NCBI GenBank assembly: GCA_934182605.1
Contig: CAKPRQ010000005.1
Span: forward strand, 38,468 to 102,467
Reading direction: 5' to 3'
DNA length: 64,000 nt
Source: an uncultured Clostridia bacterium
GTDB taxonomy: Bacteria; Bacillota; Clostridia; TANB77; CAG-508
Part shown: positions 1-9,867 of the stretch, piece after piece
Position numbering within the stretch: position 1 is the stretch's first letter
Layout of the letters: the number at the start of each line of letters is the position of its first letter
The notes under the pieces: model-generated
Seen by the model: the letters and a program-made list of their open reading frames with translations, nothing else
Database searches by the model: none
What the model was told of the DNA's origin: nothing
Program-made: the position numbers and the translations under genes

Positions 1-1
1 T

Positions 2-214
2 CTTGGAATATCAGAAAATATTTTTACATATAAAGGAAAAAATGCACATGAATTAACATTATTTTATTCTATAGAAATCCCAGATGAATACTATAAAGAT
101 GAGTATAAAATACTCGACGAAGACAATAATATTAAGGCTAAGTGGATTAATATTAATGAATTTAAAAATAGAAGTAAAATCTTATACCCTGAAGAAGTAT
201 TTAAGTATCTTTAA
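2..214 (+). CDS. Nudix hydrolase, C-terminal part (cut by window edge)
   Basis: An open frame enters the window from the left and ends with TAA at 212-214, giving 70 residues with no start inside the window. The pattern (…TYKGKNAHELTLFYSIEI… followed by KWININEF…ILYPEEVFKYL) is typical of the half of a Nudix protein that follows the Nudix box: a strand with 'HE', then the W-hydrophobic segment that recurs near the C-terminus. The Nudix box itself lies outside the window, so family membership rests on this C-terminal pattern only. The gene converges with the ASCH gene on the other strand. Confidence 0.5.
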   Translation, partial: LGISENIFTYKGKNAHELTLFYSIEIPDEYYKDEYKILDEDNNIKAKWININEFKNRSKILYPEEVFKYL

Positions 215-223
215 TACTTCTTC
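191..223. terminator. Inverted repeat between convergent genes
   Basis: Perfect 10-bp arms (GAAGAAGTAT / ATACTTCTTC) separated by 13 bases, overlapping the Nudix stop codon. The following plus-strand sequence is only moderately T-rich, so this may be a weak intrinsic terminator between convergent genes. Confidence 0.4.
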
Positions 224-282
224 AGTTTAAACTTTTCTAGAGTTTATTTTTATAATTATAAATTTATAATATCTTTATTAAA

Positions 283-669
283 TCATTCAATGTTATATTC
301 CCATAAACTCAAACGTCCTTTAGCCTCAATTGACTCTTCAAACACCTCTATATCTGTAACTTGCCACCCATAATTTTCTTGAAATGAACTTTTAGTATAA
401 ATTTCACTATTTTCTTTTAACAACATTTCTTTAAATTCAGGAGACATTTTTATACAATCAACCAATCTAACTTTTCCTAATATCTTTCCTAGTGGAAGAT
501 TTTCTGGAAGATATTTTGCTAATCTTTTTATTGCTTCCTTATCAACACTTTTTCCAGCATGTATCAACAACTCTCCTCTATACTTTGTTTGCCAACTTCT
601 AAATTCATATCTCTTATCCCCTTGCATTATCAAAGTAGCCCACGGCTGTTTTATTGTTAAAACTTTCAT
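283..669 (-). CDS. ASCH domain protein
   Basis: A 128-residue protein starting MKVLTIKQPWATLIMQ, the characteristic opening of short ASCH-domain proteins. These have a PUA-like fold and are thought to bind RNA or modified nucleotides; a few members hydrolyse acetylated cytidine. The FRSWQTKYRGELLIHAGK segment is the conserved core. It lies 15 bp downstream of jetD in the same orientation, so it may be co-transcribed with the Wadjet operon, but it is not a known Wadjet component. A close paralogue, roughly three-quarters identical by eye, lies at 27613-28005. The specific activity is unknown. Confidence 0.85.
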   Translation of the reverse strand: MKVLTIKQPWATLIMQGDKRYEFRSWQTKYRGELLIHAGKSVDKEAIKRLAKYLPENLPLGKILGKVRLVDCIKMSPEFKEMLLKENSEIYTKSSFQENYGWQVTDIEVFEESIEAKGRLSLWEYNIE

Positions 670-684
670 TTTATAACTCCTTTT

Positions 685-2028
685 CTACATCAACCACTCA
701 CCTATTATTTTCTTTAAATTTCCTATATTTAATTCCTCATAAGATGCAAGTTTTTTATCTAAAACTAATTTTACTAATTTTACCAAACCCTCATCTTCTA
801 TTTTCTTTAATTTCTTTAATCTAACATTATCTAATCTTGTATTTGATAAATTATTTAGATAAGTCTCTTCATCAAATCCTACTAGCTCAATATTATCTTT
901 AAATCTTGTTTTTAATTTATCAGCTATTTGCATTCCTTCAGGATCAATATCTCCTGAATAATACAAATGCACATTATTTTCTACTAACTTTTTTAATAAT
1001 ATTATTCCTGCCAGTTTAACCTGTCCATATGTACACACAATTGGAATCTTTTTGTATTTTTCATCTTGAATAATATTAGTAAACACTGCTGGATTTTCTA
1101 CTATTAAACACTTTTTTATACTCGATGTTACATTATCAACTTTACTTAAATTATATAATGTTATTTGCCAAGCTTCGTTATTATTATAAAAAGCTCTCCA
1201 TCCCTCATTTTCTTTATTATTTTTATATCCAATCAAGTTTCGAGCTAATACCATATTAGACATTTCGTCTATCATTAAATTATTATTATAATAAATTTCT
1301 GCAATTTCTTCTGTACTTTTTATTCTTTTGTTTTCTTTAATTTGTTCTTCTTTTACTTGTTCTTTATTACTATTAATTCTTTTGTTTATTATTAGAAAAT
1401 CTAAAAGAAATTGACCTGCTAAATTATTTCTATCTAATGAATGTGGGTTACCAGTTATTTTCGCTGAAAAAATTGGCAAGCTTATCTTTTCCTTTGATAA
1501 ATTTTCTATAGCCTCAATAGCAATTTTTAATTCATTTTTTAATCTAATTGAACTTTTATTATATTCTTTTTTTATTTTTGCATACATCTCTGCATTTTCT
1601 TGCTTAATTAACTCTATAATTTTTACAGTATTTTCACTTTTACAATAGCTCTTTATTTCATTTATAAATAACTCAAACTCCTCATTAAATCTTCTTTTTT
1701 CTTCTTTATTTGAAATAATTTCATTTGTAAAATATGTTTCTAAAATTTGTTTTATAGTTAATCCAGCAAATCTTGTTTCATCAATTCTTTTCTGAAATTT
1801 TTTTAAATTTATTGTTATATTTTTATTTTTACTATAATCTTTTTTCATAAATCCAGATATTGCATCTTTTTCAGCTAAACTAGGATTTTCTATAACTATA
1901 CTTCCGGGTAATTCTCTTTCGAAAGATTTATACTTTTGAACCATTTTTTTAAGCATCCTATCATATCCATGATTTTCTTTAAAATAACTTACTGCTTCTT
2001 CTAGTAATTTTTCCAATTTTAATATCAT
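685..2028 (-). CDS. jetD: Wadjet type II nuclease subunit JetD
   Basis: A 447-residue protein, last of the jetABCD operon. JetD is the toprim-like nuclease subunit of Wadjet, an SMC-type complex that recognises and cuts circular plasmid DNA. The C-terminal region matches the DUF2399 (TIGR02679-type) pattern: IVENPAVF with an acidic residue at about E311, a 'VCTYGQ' segment, and YYSGDIDPEGMQIAD, where D360/D362 give the toprim DxD. Upstream, GNPHSLDRNNLAGQFLLDFL (about 193-212) matches the preceding conserved 'G..H.LD' block of type II JetD. It starts 38 bp after the jetC stop. All catalytic acidic residues expected from the pattern are present, so it looks functional. Confidence 0.88.
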   Translation of the reverse strand: MILKLEKLLEEAVSYFKENHGYDRMLKKMVQKYKSFERELPGSIVIENPSLAEKDAISGFMKKDYSKNKNITINLKKFQKRIDETRFAGLTIKQILETYFTNEIISNKEEKRRFNEEFELFINEIKSYCKSENTVKIIELIKQENAEMYAKIKKEYNKSSIRLKNELKIAIEAIENLSKEKISLPIFSAKITGNPHSLDRNNLAGQFLLDFLIINKRINSNKEQVKEEQIKENKRIKSTEEIAEIYYNNNLMIDEMSNMVLARNLIGYKNNKENEGWRAFYNNNEAWQITLYNLSKVDNVTSSIKKCLIVENPAVFTNIIQDEKYKKIPIVCTYGQVKLAGIILLKKLVENNVHLYYSGDIDPEGMQIADKLKTRFKDNIELVGFDEETYLNNLSNTRLDNVRLKKLKKIEDEGLVKLVKLVLDKKLASYEELNIGNLKKIIGEWLM

Positions 2029-2066
2029 TCCTTCCTAAAGCTGAAATCTAAGTAGATTTCAGCCAA

Positions 2067-5000
2067 CTAATTTAAAAGTTCTCTTACATGTCCATTCCAT
2101 AAATATCTAATTACAGAGACAACTTTTATTTTAGGATCACTTATAAGTTCATTTATTGCTAAACTTGGAATTGTATCATATTCACCCCATAATACTTGTG
2201 AATTTATAATATATTCTAAATCAAGTTTTGTTAAAATCCTAAACATATCACGAATATTACTATCATCTACCCCTGCAAAAGCTTCATCTAAAGATATAAT
2301 TCTTGGCGTATCTTTTCTTGCTGAGTCATATTTTGCCACAACAGCTGCAAATAGTGGAATATACATTGCTAAAGCTTTTTCTCCACCACTTAATTTGAAA
2401 AAGGCATTATTTGTTAATTCCTTTTTAGTATCATTACCTTTTTTATAATTAAACTGAAACTCAAACCAGGTTCTATAATCTAAAACTTCCTTCATTATAT
2501 TATGGAATGATTTCATTTCCTCTTTTTGTCTTTGTTCTGCTTTAGCAAATTTACTTCTAAAATGATTTGCAACTTTTGTTACTTCTTCTTGCCTTAAAAT
2601 TTTTACATCTGAATTTAAAATATCAACTAACTCTTTTGTATCCACTTCTGTTTCGTCAGTTGCAACTTTTGGTCTCCAATTTAAACTAAATGATAATTTA
2701 CTTGTTGTGTCTATGCTTTCCATTAAATCATTCATAGCCTTTACCCATTGCTTTGCGTGATAAATTCTTTCTCTAATCTTTCTACCTACAGTATTTGTTA
2801 AAATCTCTTCAAAAAGAATTCTATCATCCTCTTCTATTAACATATTAGTTTCAGTAATATTTTCAATTACTTCTTTTTCTAATCTTATTAAATTAACTTT
2901 TTGCCCTTTAACATAACATTTTACATCTTTTCTAGTTCGTCTAGCATATAAAGATAAAAATTGATTTTCATCACTTATACTATCTATATCTATTCTATTT
3001 ATATCTTCTATTGTCAAATTATAATCTACTAAATATTCTGCATTTTCTCTACACTTTATTGAAAGGTTATCCAAATAATGACTAACAGGATATGCATCTT
3101 TTTCAAATTTTTGATACTCTTTTAATATTCTATTTGCTTCTTTAGTTATTTCTTCATAACTTTCAACTACATATTTTAAATCTAATTCAATTTTAAAATT
3201 TTCTTGTAAAATTTTTGATGTTTTACTTAAAAATTGAACTTTTTCAGATATTTCTATATTTTTTTGTGTATTATTTTCTATATCTTTTCTTAAACTAACA
3301 CTTTTATCTCTTAACTCATCTCTTTTTTTAGGTAGTTCTTGTTTTGCCTTTATACATTCTTCCATCTGTTTCTTTACTTCATATATATCGTCTGTCATAA
3401 GTTCTTCATTTGCTTTTATTTTTTTCTCTATTACATTATTCTCCAAATTTAATTTATTGATATCATATAGAATATCATCTAATGCCAAAAGATTTTGTTC
3501 TAAATTTTCTTTTATTATTTCTATTTTTTGATATGTATTTATTAAATTATTATGCATTTTTTCTAACTCATATATTAAATCTTTTATTTCATATACGCAT
3601 TCAAGGATTTCTTTATATACTTCAACTGTTTTCTTGAATTTTAATTTATTTGTTTTTTCCTCTAACAAAATCTTTTTATTCTTTATTTCTTCAAATTTTA
3701 TATATAATTCTTCTTGCTTTGTTTTTATTTCATTTTCTATAGATTGTAAATCATTTATAGAAACCCTTAAATTATTATATTTTTCTTCTAAATCATTTTT
3801 AGGTATGAAATTTTCTAATTCTAGTTTTAATTTTTGTTTATCATTTTCAATTTTTGCTAATATCTCATTACTTTTTTCTATCTCTAAAATAATCTCTTCT
3901 TTCATTTTTAAAAGTTCTTCTATTTTTTGTTCTTTATATCTTTTTCTTGTAATTACTCCTATATATTGTGCTACTTTTTTGCTATCTGCTTTTCCTCTTA
4001 ATAAACCAATTTTATATATACCTTTTTCATCAATATAATTTTCATCATTAATATCATCAAGAAAAATTGTTTTTAAAACATTATACACCTCTTCTTTTTT
4101 TATTTCATAATTTTCTGGTAAATCAATTTTTAAAATTTGACTCAAATCGTGTTTAAACTCTTTTGGATTCCCTACTAAATATTTATCAACAAAATTATTA
4201 TCTATTTCCTGAATTTTATTATGATATTCTTTTGGTATTATTAACGCATCAAGTAATCCCATGTCCATAAGCGCTGCTTCTATATTATTACGTGTACTTT
4301 CATCCACCTCCGGCTTAAATTCAACCGCTTTATATAATGGAATAAAAGGAATTTTCATTTCTTGTAATTTTATTCTATTTTCTACTACTGCTTTTTCTCT
4401 AATTGGTTCTGGTTCTTTCTGATTTTTCCATTCTTCTATTTCTGTTTTTATATCATTTAATTTTTTCTCATTTTCATTTTTCACTTGCTTTTCTTCAATT
4501 TCTTTTTCAAGTAATTTGGCATCAATTTTGCTATAAGCATTACTTACTTCTATTTTTATATCATCATAACCACTTTTCTCTCCATAATTTCTCACATTTT
4601 GTGCAATTTTAATCTTATCTTCTTGAGTAATTTTTAAAATTACATTTGAAGCTTCCCATTTATACATATCTTCAATAAACTTTCCCTTTTCGTCTTCTAA
4701 AGACCTCCTATTTTGTAATACAATATTATCTTGTTTTATTTTTTTATTCTTTGAAACTTCAAAACTTTTTTCCATATCATCATACATTTTTTCCATTGTA
4801 GCAACTTGCTCTATAATTATTTTAGCATCTTCAATTCTATCAATATATTTTTTCAAATCATATCTTAAGCTTGAATAATTATATTGTGTATTTATATTCT
4901 TTTTTATTTCATCTATTGCAAAAAAATATTCATCATAAAAACACTCACTTGCTTTTTCTTCTATTTTAGAGGTAATATTATCAAACTCATTTTTGTATTC

Positions 5001-6149
5001 ATCATATTTACTATTATTCTGTTTTATAGTATTTTCTTTTTTTCTATTTTCTACTTCTTGTGCCTCTTTTTTCATATTTTTTTCTTCTAAACTTTTTTCT
5101 ATTTCTCTTTTTTTAACTTTTAATTCTTGTAAATTTTTTTCTAAGTTCCAAATTTCACTTTTGCTTAATTCTTGTTCTTTAAATTCTACAACTTTTATTT
5201 TTGCATCAATATCTTCTATTTCTCTATTTACTTCTTCATACTCTTTTTTATCTAATACGATTTTATCTTGTAATAATTTTTCTTCATTTAAAATATCTTT
5301 ATATTTTTTATTCTCTTCTACATATTGTTTAGCCTTGCTATATAACACACATTCATTATATTTTCTATAATCTACCATAATGTTATCTATAGCTTTTTTA
5401 CTACTTTCTAAAAATTTTAATTGTTCTTTTGTTTTATTCATATTCTCAATAGATTCAGAAACAGGTCTTAAATCTTCATCTGACAACCCTTGAAGCGAAT
5501 TAGACATTATTTCAAGTACAGTAGATGGCCTAAACCCTTCACCTTTTGATAATTTAGGGGTCCTTATTTCTATTAACAATTTTATAAATTCTTCGTATTC
5601 TTCTATTGTTTCAAAATGAAATATATTTTCATTTACCATTTCCATATATTCTTTTTGAGTTTCTACTACTTTACCACCTAAACCAATCCTGTTTTTTAGT
5701 TCTAATTTAGTAAGCGGAATTTTATTTTCAACTTCTTTATATAAGAAAAAATCTTCTTTTATTCTTCTACCATCATTTAATAAAAATCCCCAAAAATTTA
5801 TTGGTTGACCTTTCTTTCCTCTTAGTCCGATACCAATAGTTATATAATTTTCTGTATTAGGTTTATTAAATTCCATATATAAATAACTAGTATTTTCTTC
5901 TTTTATGTCATCACCATAACCTAAAACATATTCTTCGATTTTTCTAGCTTTATTTCCAAAAGGATCTAATCTTTCTGGGGTCTTTTTACCATCTAATAGT
6001 AATGGTATAAAACTTTGCATAGTTACACTTTTTCCTGAGCCATTAGTTCCTCTTAAAATCATTCTCCCATCTGAAAAGTAAAATTCCTCTTCATCATACC
6101 ACCAATAATTTAATAATCCAATTTTATTTATTTTCCACCTATTTTCCAT
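2067..6149 (-). CDS. jetC: Wadjet type II SMC-like ATPase JetC
   Basis: A 1360-residue SMC/Rad50-type ATPase, the motor of the Wadjet complex. The N-terminal RWKINKIGLLNYWWYDEEEF…LRGTNGSGKS carries the Walker A motif (G34-S41), followed by the RLDPFG segment typical of TIGR02680. A very long lysine/glutamate-rich coiled-coil middle leads to the ABC signature LSGGEKA (about 1253-1259) and Walker B IISLDEAFAGVDD (about 1284-1296). A longer frame opens with TTG at 6161, but the ATG at 6149 (MENRW) is preferred: the AAGGAA sequence sits directly against that TTG, leaving no spacing. It is followed 38 bp later by jetD and preceded by jetB. The ATPase motifs are intact. Confidence 0.92.
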   Translation of the reverse strand: MENRWKINKIGLLNYWWYDEEEFYFSDGRMILRGTNGSGKSVTMQSFIPLLLDGKKTPERLDPFGNKARKIEEYVLGYGDDIKEENTSYLYMEFNKPNTENYITIGIGLRGKKGQPINFWGFLLNDGRRIKEDFFLYKEVENKIPLTKLELKNRIGLGGKVVETQKEYMEMVNENIFHFETIEEYEEFIKLLIEIRTPKLSKGEGFRPSTVLEIMSNSLQGLSDEDLRPVSESIENMNKTKEQLKFLESSKKAIDNIMVDYRKYNECVLYSKAKQYVEENKKYKDILNEEKLLQDKIVLDKKEYEEVNREIEDIDAKIKVVEFKEQELSKSEIWNLEKNLQELKVKKREIEKSLEEKNMKKEAQEVENRKKENTIKQNNSKYDEYKNEFDNITSKIEEKASECFYDEYFFAIDEIKKNINTQYNYSSLRYDLKKYIDRIEDAKIIIEQVATMEKMYDDMEKSFEVSKNKKIKQDNIVLQNRRSLEDEKGKFIEDMYKWEASNVILKITQEDKIKIAQNVRNYGEKSGYDDIKIEVSNAYSKIDAKLLEKEIEEKQVKNENEKKLNDIKTEIEEWKNQKEPEPIREKAVVENRIKLQEMKIPFIPLYKAVEFKPEVDESTRNNIEAALMDMGLLDALIIPKEYHNKIQEIDNNFVDKYLVGNPKEFKHDLSQILKIDLPENYEIKKEEVYNVLKTIFLDDINDENYIDEKGIYKIGLLRGKADSKKVAQYIGVITRKRYKEQKIEELLKMKEEIILEIEKSNEILAKIENDKQKLKLELENFIPKNDLEEKYNNLRVSINDLQSIENEIKTKQEELYIKFEEIKNKKILLEEKTNKLKFKKTVEVYKEILECVYEIKDLIYELEKMHNNLINTYQKIEIIKENLEQNLLALDDILYDINKLNLENNVIEKKIKANEELMTDDIYEVKKQMEECIKAKQELPKKRDELRDKSVSLRKDIENNTQKNIEISEKVQFLSKTSKILQENFKIELDLKYVVESYEEITKEANRILKEYQKFEKDAYPVSHYLDNLSIKCRENAEYLVDYNLTIEDINRIDIDSISDENQFLSLYARRTRKDVKCYVKGQKVNLIRLEKEVIENITETNMLIEEDDRILFEEILTNTVGRKIRERIYHAKQWVKAMNDLMESIDTTSKLSFSLNWRPKVATDETEVDTKELVDILNSDVKILRQEEVTKVANHFRSKFAKAEQRQKEEMKSFHNIMKEVLDYRTWFEFQFNYKKGNDTKKELTNNAFFKLSGGEKALAMYIPLFAAVVAKYDSARKDTPRIISLDEAFAGVDDSNIRDMFRILTKLDLEYIINSQVLWGEYDTIPSLAINELISDPKIKVVSVIRYLWNGHVRELLN

Positions 6150-6216
6150 ATTTAAACTCAATTCCTTCTTATTATCTTATAAATTATATATTATTTTACT
6201 TTAAAAACTTTATTTT

Positions 6217-7368
6217 TTAAACCTCATCACCTGTATTAAAATTTATTGGGTATCTACCTTTAATTTTAAAAATAATTGGCATTATCCTAAACTCTTTATC
6301 TTCTTTTCTTATCATATCAAATTCTTTCATATATTCTACTATCTGTTTTTCTAGTTCTTCCTCATTTATTTCTCTATATTCTTTACTAAAACCTCGTCCA
6401 TATTTTTCTTTTAATTCATATATTACTTTAGAAAATTCTATTTCAGAAATTAAGATTGTATCGTTGTCTTCATTTATTAACTTACCATTTTCAAATTTTT
6501 CTATTATTAGAGTATTAAAAAATATGACTACATCAGAAATTGCTTTATTAGTAGGAAAAACATTTTTAAATGGTTCATGTTCAGTAAGCAAAATATATGC
6601 ACCATTTTTATGTATTTCTAAACTTGAATCTAGTATTTGGTCAACATCTTGTGATATTATATTTTTATATTGTTTTATATACATATAATCTTGATCATCT
6701 TGTTTTTCATTATATACTATGTTTTCTGTAAATAATCTTCTATATACTCTTTGCCTTCTCTCTATTCCTTTTTCTTGGTCTAATCCTAATTGTTCTTGTT
6801 CATAAATATCAGTATATAAATTACAATCTGAAATATTACTTGTAAAATTTCTTACAAAATATTTAGAAACACCTGTGACTTCATAAAGCACATCATTTTC
6901 TACATTATCAGCAAACTTATTTTCATCACCATCATATAACTTTATAAAACCTAGATCTCGTATATATTTTAAGACCCTAACCATTGCTTGTCTTTGTTTA
7001 AACAAATTAAAATCTATTACTACATCACCCAAATTAATTTCCATACTAGTACTTTGAATATAATCTACTAATTGTGAAAGTATAAATTGCTCTTTTCTTG
7101 ACTTTTCTTCTAAAAAAATTAAAATTAAACACAAAAATACATATTCAAGCTTAGTATTAAATTCCTTTATTCCCATAAATTCTTGTGGAATTCCTGGAAT
7201 CTTTTCTAGCTTAATAAGATATGGATTAACAATTAGCTTATATCCTAATTTTTGTTTTATAAAATTTAAAGTTTTCTCATCTAATTCCTGTCTTATTTGC
7301 TCGTATTTTTCATTATCTTGCTCATTTATTATCCAATAATTTTCTAGTAATTCCTCTAAAACTTTCAT
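6217..7368 (-). CDS. jetB: Wadjet type II kite/kleisin-class subunit JetB
   Basis: A 383-residue protein resembling the DUF2398 (TIGR02678) family, the accessory subunit of type II Wadjet. Supporting features are the N-terminal 'LLENYWIINEQDNEKYEQIRQEL', then 'KLGYKLIVNPYLIKLEKIP' and 'YVFLCLILIFLEEKSRKEQFILSQLVDYI', the conserved order of that family (helical start, short beta segment, then an 'LSxLVDY' helix). The ATG at 7368 has AAAGG seven bases upstream. It sits between jetA and jetC on the same strand, which supports the call. Which Wadjet subunit performs the winged-helix and which the kleisin role is known from family structures, not readable here. Confidence 0.85.
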   Translation of the reverse strand: MKVLEELLENYWIINEQDNEKYEQIRQELDEKTLNFIKQKLGYKLIVNPYLIKLEKIPGIPQEFMGIKEFNTKLEYVFLCLILIFLEEKSRKEQFILSQLVDYIQSTSMEINLGDVVIDFNLFKQRQAMVRVLKYIRDLGFIKLYDGDENKFADNVENDVLYEVTGVSKYFVRNFTSNISDCNLYTDIYEQEQLGLDQEKGIERRQRVYRRLFTENIVYNEKQDDQDYMYIKQYKNIISQDVDQILDSSLEIHKNGAYILLTEHEPFKNVFPTNKAISDVVIFFNTLIIEKFENGKLINEDNDTILISEIEFSKVIYELKEKYGRGFSKEYREINEEELEKQIVEYMKEFDMIRKEDKEFRIMPIIFKIKGRYPINFNTGDEV

Positions 7369-7420
7369 TTATTTACCTTTCTTTTTTTTATTTTTTAATT
7401 AAATAAATTATATAATTTAA

Positions 7421-8905
7421 TTATGTGATAATAAGTTCATATGCTGGCATTTCTAGCACTCCATCAGTACACCTCATTTTGCACCTTGTTTTTTTATCCG
7501 GCAATATGACTTCTACCTTTTCTCCATATTCTGTAATAGTTCTTTTATTTTCTGTTTGATTTGCTTGACTAATCCATTTCAAAATGTTTTTTCTTACAAT
7601 AGGTTCAATCACTGGTAGGTCTTTTATAACTATTTTTCCCTGTACAATATATTTTCTAACCAATTTTTCCTCTTCTTCCCTTTGTTTTAAATATTCCTCT
7701 ATTTTTTGTTTTTTTATTTCTGTTTTATCTTCTATTATTGTCTTTTCTTTTTTCTCCTTAAATTCTCTTATTCTAGGTTTTATTTCAATTTCTTGTCTAA
7801 CTTCTTCTAAAATACTACTATTTACATTATCTGTTTCTCTCTCAAAATTTCCTTTTAAATGTCTAGTATTTTTCATGCCAAAAACTAAACTAGATAATTT
7901 ATGTGCTTCTTCTATTGTCTCAGTATTACAAAACATTTCACAAATCTTTTTATATTCCGCTTTTCTACTATTTATATTTCCTTTTGATTCTGCAATTTGA
8001 TTTGCTATTCTAGTTATTTTTCTTATAATCTCACTAGTTTTTTCTTCTATATTTTGAACTTCACTTTCCCTTTTTTCGTCTCCAATAAACCATTTCTTTA
8101 TGTTTTCCCATTTTTCTTTATTTCTATCTTTCATTTCTTGCTCTGGAATATCCTCTTCTAATTTATCAATCCTTATAATCTTTTTTTGTGCTTGCCAAAC
8201 TTTATCTAACACTTTAATTTCTGTATCTTTATTTACAGTTTTTAATATTCTTTCTATTTCATAAGAATTATCTTGAAGCGCTTTAATAAACTCTCGTAAA
8301 TACATTACTAAGTCATTTTTACTTGCAATAAACTTAGAACTTTGTGCAACTTCTTCCATTCTTATATTATAAAAAGATTTAATATATGCTTGATAATTTT
8401 CATTTAATCTTTTAAAATCTGCATTTAAGCTCTCCCACCAACCATTTACTTTACTTTCAATTTCATTTTCCATTTCATTAATTTCTGCTATTTCTTCTTT
8501 TATTTTTTCTATTAATGTAGGATCTAAAGATGACCCTTCAATATGTAAATTTTCAAGCTCTACAACTAAACTTTCTATTTTTACTGCAAAATCTGATAAT
8601 TGATATCTATATTTTTTATTCTTAAATTCTTCTAATGTATATGCAACAGAAGTATCTTGAATTGCAATTAAATTCTTCCACTCAGTTAAAGCAGCTAAAT
8701 CATTATCACATTGTTCTATTGTATAATTTTCAAACCCTTTTTTCCCTACAAATTCATTAAATATATCTTCTTTATATAACATATAATTCATTTTTTGATT
8801 TTGTATATAAAAAAAACGCAAAATAGGTCTATACCTTTTTGTGTTTTCTTTTGTTAAATATGCTGTTTCTAAAATTGTTTTTGTTAGTTTATCTGTTATT
8901 TCCAT
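7421..8905 (-). CDS. jetA: Wadjet type II subunit JetA
   Basis: A 494-residue protein resembling DUF2397 (TIGR02677), the first gene of type II Wadjet operons. The N-terminus 'YLTKENTKRYRPILRFFYIQNQKM' and 'NDLAALTEWKNLIAIQDTSVAYTLEEFKNKKYRYQLSD' match the family pattern, in which an early winged-helix-like segment is followed by 'L..L.eWgNL….T..eF…r..YQLT'. The rest is charged and helical. A longer frame begins with ATG at 8917, but GGGAG lies five bases before the ATG at 8905 (MEITDK), which is therefore preferred. It heads the jetABCD series, 94 bp after the rhodanese start region. Confidence 0.86.
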   Translation of the reverse strand: MEITDKLTKTILETAYLTKENTKRYRPILRFFYIQNQKMNYMLYKEDIFNEFVGKKGFENYTIEQCDNDLAALTEWKNLIAIQDTSVAYTLEEFKNKKYRYQLSDFAVKIESLVVELENLHIEGSSLDPTLIEKIKEEIAEINEMENEIESKVNGWWESLNADFKRLNENYQAYIKSFYNIRMEEVAQSSKFIASKNDLVMYLREFIKALQDNSYEIERILKTVNKDTEIKVLDKVWQAQKKIIRIDKLEEDIPEQEMKDRNKEKWENIKKWFIGDEKRESEVQNIEEKTSEIIRKITRIANQIAESKGNINSRKAEYKKICEMFCNTETIEEAHKLSSLVFGMKNTRHLKGNFERETDNVNSSILEEVRQEIEIKPRIREFKEKKEKTIIEDKTEIKKQKIEEYLKQREEEEKLVRKYIVQGKIVIKDLPVIEPIVRKNILKWISQANQTENKRTITEYGEKVEVILPDKKTRCKMRCTDGVLEMPAYELIIT

Positions 8906-9011
8906 TATATCTCCCATTTTTATATTTTAAAATATTTTATTTTACTGAATTAAATTTACATAAATATTTTACTATGTTTTTACATTTTTTTCAATATAAA
9001 TATATAATTTT

Positions 9012-9419
9012 TTATTGAAAACTTTCTATATCATATGGCCAATCAATTATTCCACCAAAATTATATATTTTGGTATATCCCATTTGAGATAATTTTTTAG
9101 CTGATAATTCACTTCTATATCCACTTCTACAATAAACTAATATCACTTGATTTTTATCTTTTGGTTCACTATTAGCTCTTTCTTCAATTTCATAATCTGG
9201 GATATTTATTGCATTTGGAATATGACCTTCATTATATTCTTCTTGAGAACGAACATCTAAGATAATAAATCCCGAGTTATTATCCATATATTCCTTTGCC
9301 TCTTCTGCTGATATATTTATGTAATTTGTTGTTGTGTTTTTATTCATCATAAATCCTCCTATTGAAATTATAATTAATATACTAACTAGTAATATTATTA
9401 GAAATGTAATTTTTTTCAA
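9012..9419 (-). CDS. Membrane-anchored rhodanese-like protein
   Basis: A 135-residue protein with an N-terminal hydrophobic anchor (about residues 4-24), placing the domain outside the membrane, followed by one rhodanese domain. The domain contains the 'ILDVRSQEEYNEGHIPNAINIP' CH2-type segment and the active-site loop VYCRSGYRS with C97 as the sulfur acceptor. Single-domain exported rhodaneses handle persulfide sulfur; the substrate is not readable. The start is TTG at 9419, five bases after GGAGGG. It is the gene immediately upstream of jetA on the same strand, but Wadjet systems do not normally include one, so the adjacency may be accidental. Confidence 0.85.
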   Translation of the reverse strand: MKKITFLIILLVSILIIISIGGFMMNKNTTTNYINISAEEAKEYMDNNSGFIILDVRSQEEYNEGHIPNAINIPDYEIEERANSEPKDKNQVILVYCRSGYRSELSAKKLSQMGYTKIYNFGGIIDWPYDIESFQ

Positions 9420-9673
9420 CCTTTCCCTCCAAAATATTTGTATAATATTTTTAATAAATACTTTTTACTATTTCTTTTAAATTATATCATATATTTTTTT
9501 ATAAATATATATTTTAATTTTATTTTTTTATTTCTATTTAAAGTTTATTAATGAAAAATGTATTTTCACAAATTATTACATGTAGCTATTTATAAGTTAA
9601 TACCCAAATTGTATCACTATAGCTATGTTTTGTGGATTTTATACTGTGCTTTAACAATTTTTATATTCTTTAT

Positions 9674-9699
9674 AATTTGAACCTTCGGGTTATGAGCCC
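9674..9699 (-). pseudogene. tRNA-Met(CAT) fragment, probable att-site relic
   Basis: Read on the minus strand, this contains a complete anticodon arm (CGGGCTCATAACCCG) followed by AAGGTTCAAAT. A tRNA-Met would continue AAGGTC, a few bases, then GGTTCAAAT, so the fragment looks like the 3' half with a deletion of about seven bases between two GGT triplets. No 5' half or acceptor stem is present. Such fragments are left by integrases that use tRNA-Met genes as attachment sites. Confidence 0.5.
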
Positions 9700-9867
9700 G
9701 TAAGTGTTGATATTGCTGGGTTTGGTGTAATTGTGTTATGCTTTGTTAGAGTAAGTTAATCGGTGAAATTGGTGATGCTTTGTTTGTGTTAAATTGTGTT
9801 TAAAATCGTGTAGTTTTGTAGAGAGTGTGACCAAGGTGTGACTAAGAAACCACTTCTTAAAGATGTA

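Noticed and set aside
3634..5370. Several plus-strand open frames of 69-134 codons opposite jetC
   Set aside because: They are Phe/Ser/Leu-rich reverse images of the Lys/Glu-rich coiled coil of JetC, without ribosome sites.
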